This document shows positions 35,963 through 47,497 of a stretch of 64,000 nt of DNA, in pieces. This stretch comes from Myxocyprinus asiaticus (lineage: Eukaryota > Chordata > Actinopteri > Cypriniformes > Catostomidae). The position numbers and the translations under genes are program-made. Under the pieces are notes generated by a model. That model ran no database searches. It worked only from the letters and a program-made list of their open reading frames with translations, and was not told the DNA's origin. Every line of letters begins with the position of its first letter. The stretch's first letter is position 1. The stretch covers positions 25,104,156 to 25,168,155 of the forward strand of contig NC_059348.1 of NCBI RefSeq assembly GCF_019703515.2, written 5' to 3'.

Positions 35963-36465
35963 ATTAAAGGGACTATTCACCCAGAAATGAAAATTCTGTC
36001 ATGATTTACTCATTCTCCTGGCATCCCAGATGTGTATGACATTCTTTCTTCTGCAGAACACAAATTAAGATTTTTAGAAGAATATCTCACCTCTGTAGGT
36101 CCTTACGGGTGCCAAAATTTTGAAGCTCCAAAATCCAAATAAAGGGAGCATAAAAGTACTCCATATGACTCTAGTGGTTACATCCATGTATTCAGAGGTG
36201 TGGTTGAGAAACAAGTCAATATTTAAGTCATTTTTTATCATAAATTCTCCTCCTTGCCCAGTAGGGGGCGATATGCACGAAGAATGTGAATCACCAAAAA
36301 CAGAAATATTGATCAGTTTCTCACACACCTATCAGAGATATTCTTCTAAAAATCTTTGTTTGTGTTCAGCAGATGAAAGAAAGTCATACACATCTTAGAT
36401 GGCATGAGGGTGAGTGAATGATAAGAGAATTTTCATTTTTGGGTGAACTATACCTTATATAAGGA
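35963..36465. mobile_element. Angel-like hairpin element
   Basis: The left arm runs aaagggactattcacccaga, ctgtcatgatttactcattc and cattctttcttctgcagaac. The right arm is its complement and ends in ttttgggtgaactatacct. A gagatattcttctaaaaatc stretch near 36335 mirrors ttttagaagaatatctcacc near 36075. No coding capacity. Confidence 0.75.
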
Positions 36466-36598
36466 CTTATATCTAACAGGGGTAAAAATTCAGCTGATTA
36501 TTTCCTCACCAGTGTGGGAGGTAGAAGCTAGTTTTAATTGCAATGATTTTATAGTGTCATATTAAGGTAAATGTTTCTTTTTATTCTCTAGAGGCAGT

Positions 36599-36643
36599 AT
36601 GGAGGAAGCAGAACTGTTAAAGGAGCGCCTTCAAGCCATTACG
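36599..36643 (+). CDS. palmd: palmd coding exon 1
   Basis: Acceptor tattctctag at 36582-36591, 7 bases of 5' UTR, then [15 protein letters not shown] and the donor acg/gtaata. Ends in phase 0. Human PALMD starts with nearly the same residues. Confidence 0.88.
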
Positions 36644-39600
36644 GTAATAATCTATCTATTACAAAACTCTCTTAAAAACTTAAAGGGATAATTCACCGAA
36701 AATGAAAAGGAATAGGCTATTTGCACTAAGTGTAAACACTGTAGCTATAGCCTAGATGCTAGTGATAGATAGTATTATTTAATTTGGGGTGCAAATTATA
36801 TCTGCCACTATTTGCACTAAATGTAAATAGCAACAAAAATCATCTTCTTTGCAGTATGTGCAAATAGTGGCTGATATAATTTGCACTCCAAATTAAATAC
36901 TTACATACTGTATAGGGGCATCACTGCAGTGTGTTTATTGTGTTTATTTAAAGTCCCACAGACATCCCACACATAACACCTACCCCTAAACCTAATTCTA
37001 ACCTTCCCTTTCAAAAATTAACCATTGTTTTACTACAGTACCATAGTATCACCATGGTATTTTATAATAAAATCACAGTAACCACAAAATTAGACATAGT
37101 TACTATATTAACACCATATTACTGTAGTAACACCATGGTTAATTGCATTTAAACTATGGCTTCTGCCAAAAACCATAGTTGCTACAATATTGCTATTGTA
37201 AAACCATGGTTAATTTTACCCGCATGCATCTATCTTTCTCTCAACTCACCGACCATCCCTGTGACCTAATCACTGCAAGAAAATCAACCTTTATATGAAT
37301 ATATATTATTATAAGTAGTATTAAAGGAAAGATTAAGAGTGTTGACAGAAAACAGGATGGGAAAAGTGGTATAAAAGAAGGATTTGGACCCTGGTCGCTG
37401 CCACTAAAAAAACACATCCACACCACTGCAGCGACACTGGGGGTGCAGTTTGTCTTGGGAGTGCAAATAGTCACTCAAAAATGAAAATTATGTTGTTATT
37501 TACTCACCCTCATGTGATTTCAAAACCATTATACAGCCTTTCCTCAAAGGAGCACAAATGGAAGGCAGAATGTTATGCACTTGACAGCCTCTGTCATCAT
37601 TCACTTTCAATGCATTTGCTTTCCATACAATGAAAGTGAATGGTGATACTATATTCACTATACCTTTCCTGTCTGGAAAAAAAACAACTTTTTAGGTGAG
37701 CAGATCAGTGAAAGATTTAGTTCTTTGTGAACTAAAAAACAAGGGGTGTTTCAAGTAAATTGTAACTGATCAAAAACTGTAAAGTCAAACATTGTACTAT
37801 TTGTCCTATTTCTCCAACGAATAAGCGAAAAATCCAAGAGGAAATTGCCCAGAAACAGCTTGAGATTGACAGGGAGAAACTAAAGCTTCAACACGTCAAG
37901 GTACATTTATTATGATTGCAGTACAGTATGTCATACTTACTGTATCTAATGGACACTTTTAAACTTAAAAGGGTAAACTTCTAAAGAGGTACATGGGAGA
38001 TCATTGCAAATATTATTTTTGTGTTCCCATTTGCACCAACAGCAAAAGATAAATAAAAAAATCATTATTATTTTTTACATGACTTACCAAAAGATATAAA
38101 TAGAGAGAGAGATGGATTACTGCAGTCAGAAGAGTGAAAAATTATACAGTTAACTCTTGATTAACAGTTCTGAATTAATTCCAAGTTATATAACTCATAA
38201 TGATATAATTGCACTTTAAATTATTTATAATTTGAAAATAAAAAGTTTGCTCAATTTTTGCTACTTCATTAAGGAAAAGCGTGATCACAGTATGTGAAAA
38301 GGGTCCATTTGCTGTTCATAAAGTACAAATATTTCCGAATGGTCTGGTTTTATCTGAAAGTCAGCAATATTGTTGAATAGTTTGTTTGATATGTAAGTGT
38401 CTGGCATATTAAGTATGTCTTTGTGTCTTATAAAGAAAAGGTCCATGAGAGATATGTGGCTCATGGATGGGATGAACAACAATAATGCACAGGAAACACA
38501 AAAAACTCTTGAAGATGCACAGCAAACCAAACTCCTCAAGAGCACCATACACCGGTAAGATGTCTTCTGTGAAGATTAATTATATCTAATTCATTACTGC
38601 ATTTTTTTCATTTTAATGGCTTGATTAGTAAAGTATTATTTTTAAAGTTACTGACTGTTTGTCCAAATGCTTTTGTTAAATCTTGTTATTTAAGTTTTTT
38701 GGTATATAATGTCAGTTTGTTTATTGCAATTATCATGGCAAACAAAATAAGGCATATTGATTTTACAGTTTCAATCTGAAGTTTGTGTTAAGCATGCAAT
38801 TTCTTTAAGCATTTAGATGCATATTTGCTGCACTTCAGGGGTTGGGTAACGTTACTTTTAAAGGTAACTCATTAGAATATTGTGTTATTCCTTAAAAAAG
38901 TAACTTAATTAATTAAAAAGTTAATTTTTATGGAAAGTAAAGCATTATGTTACTTTTGCGTTATTTTTGCATTACTTTTTTCTCACAGACACTTCCTCTT
39001 CTGCTATGCTATTCATTCCATACAAATAAGCCATGCATTGCATACAAGAGACATTACAGGTCATGCTAGCTACTGTACAACACTCATGTCAAAACAACAT
39101 AGTTAACAAACAGATATTTAGAAAGTAGGTCTTCACATCATATTTATAATAAAGAATCAATAACATGAATATGCATGATTTGTTTTACCATCAACATGGT
39201 ATATACCATGTATAACCACTGTCTACCTAAAGCAACAAAGTCCAACATTTGAACCTGCATCATATATGTCAACATATGCGGTGCCCATCGACAATGCCAG
39301 AGTCAACTTAAGATGTTTTTCAAAAGTCAGGATAAAATTCATTGGGGATGCCAGCCTAACATGTTCAAGGAATAAGTCTGATGAATAAATGAAAATGTTT
39401 CACTTAAGTCATCTCAGTGCACACTTGTTTTGAGTTGATCCACGGTGAGTAGACGCCACAACTTCAAAGGCGCATGTTAATACAACTTGAATGGAATCGT
39501 TTTTAATGCTACTAAAATGTCATAAAAACGGGTTGTTTCATGAATCAAACAACTTGTTTATTATAAAACAAAAATGTAGAATCTTTTTAGAAACTAAGAC

Positions 39601-42600
39601 ATTTTCTCTGGTACACAATTGATGTAGAACGTTGCTCGGAGCCACAGATCCAGAGTCTTTTCTCAGCCCATTCTCCCAGTTACAGGAGAGCTGTGACATG
39701 GAGCAGTTAGGCTGCATAAGTTAGTGAACTGTGATGAGGAGGAGGGCGGGGCCAGGCCGTAAGGACACACAGCCAGTCCTGAATCGGGCTAATTAGCCGG
39801 GAGGGGGATAAAGACGAGCCAGAGGCGCCAGTTCGAGAGAGAGAGACGCACCTGGCCGCGCTGCATGTGTGTCTGTTCGTTTATGTTTTATGTTGTTTTA
39901 AGTTAATTTATATCATAATATTTTACATTGACTGTTCAGCCGGCTCCTGCCTCCTCCTTTGCCCGTCCTTATACTGTTACAGTGGTGCCAAAACCCGGGA
40001 GGGAGGAGGGATGTGCTTTCGCAGAGTCCTTGCAGCTGCGTCTGCCAAAGGAGCAGCCGCTCGGCAGCCGGCAGCGACCCCTCCATCCCCAGGCAGAAGG
40101 CCGCCGAGAGCCAGAGGAACCACTGCCGTCCGCCAAAGAAGGGGAGGACCGGTTCCGTCCGCCAGGGGCCAGAGGACTCACTGCCGCCTGCCAGGGGAGG
40201 AGCGAGCTGTCTTCTGCCAGAGGGCGGAGGAGCGGTTTAAGACCAGGCGACAGCGTGTCCAGGAACCGGCGGGCAAGTTTTTCTCTCTCCTCACTTTTTC
40301 TCTCTGTCACTCCACCTCACTCTTTCCCTCTCCCCTTTCCCTCCCCTCGTCACTCCCAGGGCTCCAGAAAGGCGGGGAAGACCTGCCGGCAAGCACGGCC
40401 AGAAGGGCAATGCCCCCCTCCAGGAAGGGACGGAAGGGGAGTGCATCATGCCGGGGATTTCCCCGGCCTGAGTCAGGCGATGGAGGAGTGTGACGAGGAG
40501 GAGGGCCGGGCTGCATGTGTGTTTGAAAGAGAGAGAGACGCATGCGGCCGTGCTGCATGTGTGTCTGTTCATTTATGTTTTATGTTGTTTTAAGTTCATT
40601 TATATCATTAAATATTATGTTGACTGTTCCGCTGGTTCCCGCCTACTCCTTGCCCTTCCTTATACTGTTACATGAATTGAGCGAGTATTTCACCCTGTGT
40701 ATCATGTTGTGGCCAGTGGAAGACTGGTCTTATAATCCCTCTGCCTAAACACGTTTACCAATTTTTTGATGCAGAGTGTATTAACACATGAATCAATCGC
40801 GTTTATTTCAACCGAATGTTGACCTCATATTACGCTAAAACACAAAATGTGCATGCGCGTTAGTTGATTGACAGGCGATGTCTGTATCTAAAAGGTGATT
40901 GGTTCTTTACCTGCAAGGCGGGACTTCCTTTCTACATCTATTGACTGTTGGGTGCTAGAGCTTCTTGGCTGGGCGTTCCAATTTCTCCCATTCATTTAAA
41001 TAGAGGTGACTCGTCTCTGCTAAATAGTCTCTGGCCTCACACTATATAGAACTACAATGCCCATCATGCACTACATCTCATCCCCGCAGTTTGCACACTT
41101 TTACTCCTAATTTCTCGTAATACAGGGACAGTAGAGGTGTACAAAAGCAACAAGTTACTTTATTTAAAAAGTAACTCTGATATTTGGTCTAAAATAAAAA
41201 ATATTGTGTTACTTGTTACTCGAAAAAAGTAATCTGATTACATAACACGTTACTTTTATCGTGTTACCCCCAACACTGGTAGGATGTTTATCAGCTAATA
41301 TCATTCACGCTGTGGTGCTTTCATTAACCAATAAGAGGAAAGTACGAGGCAAGAAGGGTGCAATGCTTTGTAACTGCATAGCATTGTAGTAACAATGAAG
41401 TCAGAGAAGGCTTCTAAATAAAGCAATTCCCTTGTCCTTGAAAGGCTGCTCCATGATTGCTGACTGTTTCATTAATCACAAATGTTAAATACTTCAAACT
41501 GATGATATAATTCAAGTCTTCTTTGTAGGACAACGATCAGTCATATGAGAGTCAAATCTTTTCAAAGGCCTATTATCAAATATTTATTTATATTTCTTGA
41601 TAACCTCATTGCGACTGTTGGCAATTAGGTGTAGATAGTCTGTTGGGAGTGGCAGGTCTATTGGCACTGTCTGAGGTTGTGTCATTCAAAAGCTTTGTCA
41701 GGGATGGCACTCTTGTGTGACTTGTGTGTGTGTGCCTAGGAAACTCTGGAGGAATTAGTGGATGCATTACATGCAACAAAAGATTTAGAGAGTCAGTATT
41801 TAAACTTTTTTTTTATTTGTATCTCATATTCTCTGTGTTCTCTAGGATAGAGAAAGAGATTGAAGCGTTGGAGAGAGAAGAAATGAATATATCAACAAAT
41901 GAGGGCTTGATTCTAAAGAGGCTCAAAGCCATTGAAAAGTATCCAGAGGAAATTATAAAGGTACAGTGCTTTTGTTATTCCTAAGAAAGAATGTAATAAG
42001 AAACTGTTATTCTTTTATAAATGTGAATAAGTAAGTATTATAGATATTTTATTTTATTTTATATATATATATATATATATACAGTATACACTCACCGGCC
42101 ACTTTATGAGGTACACCTGTACCTCTACTTATTTATGTGATTATCTAATCAGCCAATCATGTGGCAGCAGTGTAATCTCAGTAAAAATTTGATCTCAGTA
42201 ATTTAGACCGTGGCATGATTGTTGGTGCCAGATGGGCTGATTTGAGTATTTCTGTAACTGCTGATCTCCTGGGATTTTCACACACAATGGTCTCTAGAGT
42301 GTATAGAGAATGGTGCGAAAAACAAAAAACAACCAATGAGCGGCAGTTCTGTGGACGTAAATGAGCAATACTGTAGTGAGCAGATCATGTCAAATCTTGA
42401 GGTGGTTGGGCTACAACAGCAGAAGACCACATTGGGTTCCACTACTGTCAGCCAAGAACAAGAAACTGAGGCTGCGGTGGGCTTACCATTTGTGCATCTC
42501 AGCAGAAATCCAGATTTGTCAGACCAGGCTATGTTTTTCCAATCGTCTACTGTCCAGTTTTGGTGAGCCTGTGCCCACTGCAGCCTCAGTTTCCTGTTCG

Positions 42601-45600
42601 AAGCTGACAGTAGTGATACCCAGAGGGGTCTTCTGCTGTTGTAGCCCATTCGCCTCAATGTTCAATGTGTTGTATGCTTTTCTGCATAGCACTGTTGTAA
42701 CATGGTTATTTGGTTACTGTAACCTTCCTGTCAGCTTGGACCAGTCTGGCCATTCTCCTCTGACCTCTGTCATTAACAAGCCGTTTTCGCCCACAGAACT
42801 GCCGCTCGGTGTATGTTTTTCGCACCATTCTCTTTACACTCTAGAGACTGTTGCGCGTGAAAATCCTAGGAGATCAGCAGTTACAGAAATACTCAAACCA
42901 GCCCGTCTGGCACCTACAATCATGCCACGGTCTAAATCACTGAAATTTTTCCCCATTCTGATGGTTGATGTGAACATTAACTGAAGCTCCTGAACCATAT
43001 ATGCATGATTTTAAATATTACATTGCTGCCACGCTGTAACGCAGCAGGCGAGGATGGAGGATCTAAGTACAGCTTTTAATGGAAACAAAAGATGAACCAA
43101 GTAACTCAGAATAAAAATGAAAACAAAACACAGGGAACCCAGTACAGAACATGACAATACATGTGAAGATTGACAAAGGAAACAGAGAAAACAAGGGCTT
43201 AATACACAGGGGCAAAACAAGGGAACTAGGAAGACATGTGGAAACAATCAGGGGAAAACCAATCATAAAATGAAACTACAAAGGACTACAAACTAACAGG
43301 AAACAGGAACATTGGAACTAAACAAGAATTTCAACATAAGTCAATGCAAAAAACAGGTAATATGTGACAGAGCCCCCCCCCTTTTTAAGGAGCGGACTCC
43401 AGACACTCAAAAAAAAAATTTGTCCATGGGGTGTGGGGGAAACAGGTAGTTCAAGGGGGGGCAAAAGGGTTAAACAGGCAGTTCAAGGGAGCACAAGGGG
43501 CAAGGGGAGCAGAGGAACAAGGCAAAGTTAGGGAGGCTTGAGACCAAAGCGGAGCTGGAGGGATGGAGAGCCAGAGCGACACTGCAGGCTCGGAGGACCA
43601 AGCTGGAACCAGAGGTTCAGAGGGCTGAGGTGGAGCTGGGGGCTCGGAAGACCAAGGCAGAGCCGGTGGGAGTGAGGACCAAGGAGACCAGAGCAGATCA
43701 GGCGGATGGCCAGGAGACCAAGGAGACCAGAGCAGATCAGGCGGATGGCCAGGAGACCAAGGAGACCAGGGCAGATCAGGCGGATGGCCAGGAGACCAAG
43801 GAGACCAGAGCAGATCAGGCGGACAGCAAGGAAACCAAGGAGACCAGAGCAGATCAGGCGAGCGGCTAGGAGACCAGAGCAGATCAGGTGGACGGCCTGG
43901 AGACCAAATCAAATCAAATCAAAATCAAATCACTTTTATTGTCGCACAACCATATACACAAGTGCAATAGTGTGTGAAATTCTTGGGTGCAGTTCCGAGC
44001 AACATATTAGTCGTGACAGTGATGAGACTTACACCAATTTACAATAAACATCAGATTTACAACACAATTTAAAATCTAATATACACATAATTACACACAA
44101 CACAATATACAAATAATAACATACAATGTACAGTATACAATACACACAATATAGAATACACATTATACAATAAAAAAGTATATATAGTATATATAGAATG
44201 TACAGTAGGTTGTATTGTACTGTATTAACATTAAGGCTGTCGGTTGATAGTAAGTTGCCAGTGTGTTGTTAAGAGAGAATATAATATAATAATAACATAA
44301 TTTATGACAGTCCGGTGTGAGATATAAGAGTAAGAGTAATAAAGTGCAGTGCTGATGTATTTTGATCGTGGGAGATCAAGAGTTCAAAAGTCTGATTGCT
44401 TGGGGGAAGAAGCAATCATGAAGTCAGCTGGTGCGGGTCCTGATGCTGTGATACCGCCTGCCTGATGGTAGCAGTGAAAACAGCCCATGGCTCGGGTGGC
44501 TGGAGTCTCTGATTATCCTCCGAGCTTTTTTCACACACCGCCTGGTATATATGTCCTGGAGGGAGGGAAGCTCACCTCAGATGATGTGTCTGGCAGTTCG
44601 CACCACCCTTTGCAGTGCTTTGCGGTTGTGGGCGGTGCTATTGCCGTACCAGGCGGAGATGCAGCCAGTCAGGATGCTCTCTACAGTGCAGTGTAGAACC
44701 GTGTGAGGATGTGGCGGTTCATTCCAAACTTCCTCAGCCATCTCAGGAAGAAGAGGCGCTGATGAGCCTTCTTCACAACGGTGTGGATGGACCATGTTAG
44801 TTCCTCAGTGATGTGGACACCCAGGAACTTGAAGCTGCTGACTCTCTCCACTGGTGCTCCATTAATGGTGATTAATGGTTCTCTATCTCTTCTCCTGAAG
44901 TCCACCACAAGCTCCTTTGTCTTACTGATGTTGAGGGAGAGGTTGTGCTCCTGCCACCAGTGTGTCAGAGTGTGCACCTCCTCTCTGTAGGCTGTTTCAT
45001 CATTGTCAGTGATCAGACCTACCACCGTCATATCATCAGCAAACTTAATGATGGCATTGGAGCTGTGTGTTCCCACACAGTCATGTGTGTACAGGGAATA
45101 CAGGAGTGGGCTGAGAACACAGCCCTGCGGGGCTCCAGTGTTGAGGGTCAGTGATGAGGAGATGTTGCTACCCATTCTAACCACCTGGCATCTGCTTGAC
45201 AGGAAGTCCAGGATCCAGCTGCACAGCGAGCTGTTTAAGCCCAGAGCCCGGAGTTTCTCATCAAGCTTGGAGGGCACTATGGTGTTGAATGCTGAGCTGT
45301 AGTGTACAAACAACATTCTCACATAAGTGTTCTTTTTTCCAGGTGGGAGAGAGCAGTGTGTATTGTAGATGCAATGGCATCATCAGTGGAGCGGTTGTTG
45401 CGGTAAGCAAACTGCAATGGGTCTAGTGAGGGAGGCAGCACAGAGCAGATGTAATCTCTGATTAGTCTCTCAAAGCATTTGCTGATGATGGGGGTCAGAG
45501 CAAAATGACGCCAGTCATTTAAGCAAGTTGTTTTTGATTGCTTTGGAACAGGCATAATGGTGGATGTTTTAAAGCATGTGGGGACTACAGACAAAGAGAG

Positions 45601-47417
45601 GGAAAGGTTGAAAATGTCCGTAAAAACACCAGCCAGTTGGTTCGCGCACGCTCTGATGACGCGGTCCGGAATGCCGTCTGGACCCGTGGCTTTGCGGATA
45701 TTCACCCGTCGGAAGGATCAGCATGGGAACTGGCTCGTTGACCATGGCAGGCGTGGGCGCGGACAATTGAAGTAGGGTCTTCATGGACCTACGCACCGAC
45801 ATCATTGGCAGATCATACAAGGAGACCAGAGCAGATCAGGTGGACAGCCAGGAGACCAAGGAGATGACCTCAAGGTGGGGACTGGGTCAGGAGTCCTGGG
45901 AGGCAGCCGCAGGGCCGAGACAGGGTCAGGAGGCCTGGGAGGCGGCTGCAGGGAGCCGCTGTAGGAGGAATAGTCTCTGGGGGAGTGGGCGGAGCCGCTG
46001 GAGGAATAGTCTGGAGGAGCGGGCAGAGCCGCTGGAGGAATAGTCTCTGGGGGAGCGGGAAGAGCCAGGAGAGGCTCGAGGGGCGAAGCCATGGAAAGCG
46101 GAGCCGTGGGAGGCTCGAGGGGCGAAGCCATGGAAGGCGGAGCCGTGGCAGGCTCGAGACAAAGAGTCTTGGATGAATGGGAAATGACCTCCATGGTCTC
46201 GAACATGGGAAGAGACTCGGGAACGACCTCTGTGGTCGCGGGCATGGGAGGAGACTCGGGAATGACCTCTGTGGTCGCGGGCATGGGAGGAGACTCGGGA
46301 ATGACCTCCGTGGTTGTGTACATGGGAAGGGACTTGGGAACCGAAACCTTTTTTCTCTTCCTCCTCCTCCTCTGGATGGCCAAAGTCGGCAACGCTGGCT
46401 CTGGGAGGGGCGAGGCTGGCAACGCTGGCTCTGGGACGGACGAGGCTGGCAACTCGTTGACCATGGCAGGCAACTCATTGACCGTGGCAGGTGTGGGTGC
46501 TGGCTCGTTGACCGTGGCAGGCGTGGGCGCTGGCTCTAGCTCGTTGACCGTGGCAGGCGTGGGTGCTGGCTCGTTGACCGTGGCAGGCGTGGGCGCTGGC
46601 TCGTTGACCGTGGCAGGCGTGGGCGTGGACAATTGAAGTAGGGTCTTCATGGACCTATGCACCGACAACAGTGGCAGATCATACAACTTGGAGACACGGG
46701 CCGTGGAAGGCTTCGACGCAGGTTTTGGCCCGGGGTTCCCGCCATAATCCACTGTATAAAGGGAACCGCAAAGTTCCAGAGCCTTCTCCACATATTCGCC
46801 GAACGTCCAGTGAGGATCAGCCGGAGGCATCAGTTCCCTTAGTGCACTATTCAGACCGGCCCGGTAGAAAACCACCAGAGAGCAGTCTGGACAGTGCACT
46901 ACATTTGCCAGCTCTAAAAACTCACAGACGTGATCCTCAACTGGATGGTCCCCTTGTTGAAGGAGCAGAATTCTGACGGCCGCTAGATACATTTTTTGGG
47001 TCAGTCTTTCTGTAACGCAGCAAGCGAGGATGGAGGATTTAAGTCCAGCTTTTAATGGAAACAAAAGATGAACAAAGTAACTCAGAATAAAAATGAAAAC
47101 AAAACACGGAACCTGGTACAGAACATGACAATACATGTGAAGACTGACAAAGGAAACAGGGAAAACAAGGGCATAAATACACAGGGACAAACAAGGGAAC
47201 GAGGAACACCTGTGGAAACAATCAGGGGAAAACCAATCATAAAATGAAACTACAAAGGACTACAAACTAACAGGAAACAGGAACATGGGAACTAAACAAG
47301 AATTTCAACATAAAAGTCAATGTAAAAAACAGGGAATATGTGACACACACGATTAGCTGATTAGATAATCGCATGAATAAGTAGATGTACAGGTGTACCT
47401 AATACAGAGGCCAGTGA

Positions 47418-47497
<80 letters not shown>

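Larger units (their letters stand above)
43035..47345 (-). mobile_element. LTR retrotransposon with a large repeat-rich gag-like ORF, minus strand
   Basis: Direct LTRs at 43035-43369 and 47011-47345 share tgtaacgcagcaggcgagg at one end and aatatgtgaca at the other. A polypurine tract (complement of gcccccccccttttt, 43372-43387) lies next to the left LTR, which shows that the element reads on the minus strand. Flanks cacgc and cacac fit a 5-bp duplication with one change. The only coding part is a gag-like ORF; no pol is present. A LINE is inserted into its repeat region. It is therefore non-autonomous or deleted. Confidence 0.8.
42089..47422. mobile_element. mariner/Tc-type transposon in palmd intron 4, host of nested insertions
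   Basis: The left end cactcaccggccactttatg and the right end cagaggccagtgagtgtg are inverted repeats, flanked on both sides by TA tracts. Longer inverted similarity joins 42185-42330 (accgtggcatgattgttggt) with 42840-42950 (cctacaatcatgccacggtc). Fragments of a Tc1-type transposase (MGYNSRRP followed by [19 protein letters not shown], then a WSDKS box) appear at 42410-42658, partly as an inverted duplicate. The element's own sequence resumes after the nested LTR retrotransposon at 47346 (cacacgattagctgattaga). Confidence 0.7.

Noticed and set aside
43640..43904. Regular 39-bp repeats that look CRISPR-like at first sight
   Set aside because: There are no unique spacers, the units are contiguous, they code a 13-residue repeat in a retroelement ORF, and the DNA is vertebrate.
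46091..46636. 181-codon plus-strand frame rich in Gly, Met and Val repeats
   Set aside because: It is antisense to the repeat-rich gag ORF, whose LTR and polypurine tract fix the sense strand as minus.
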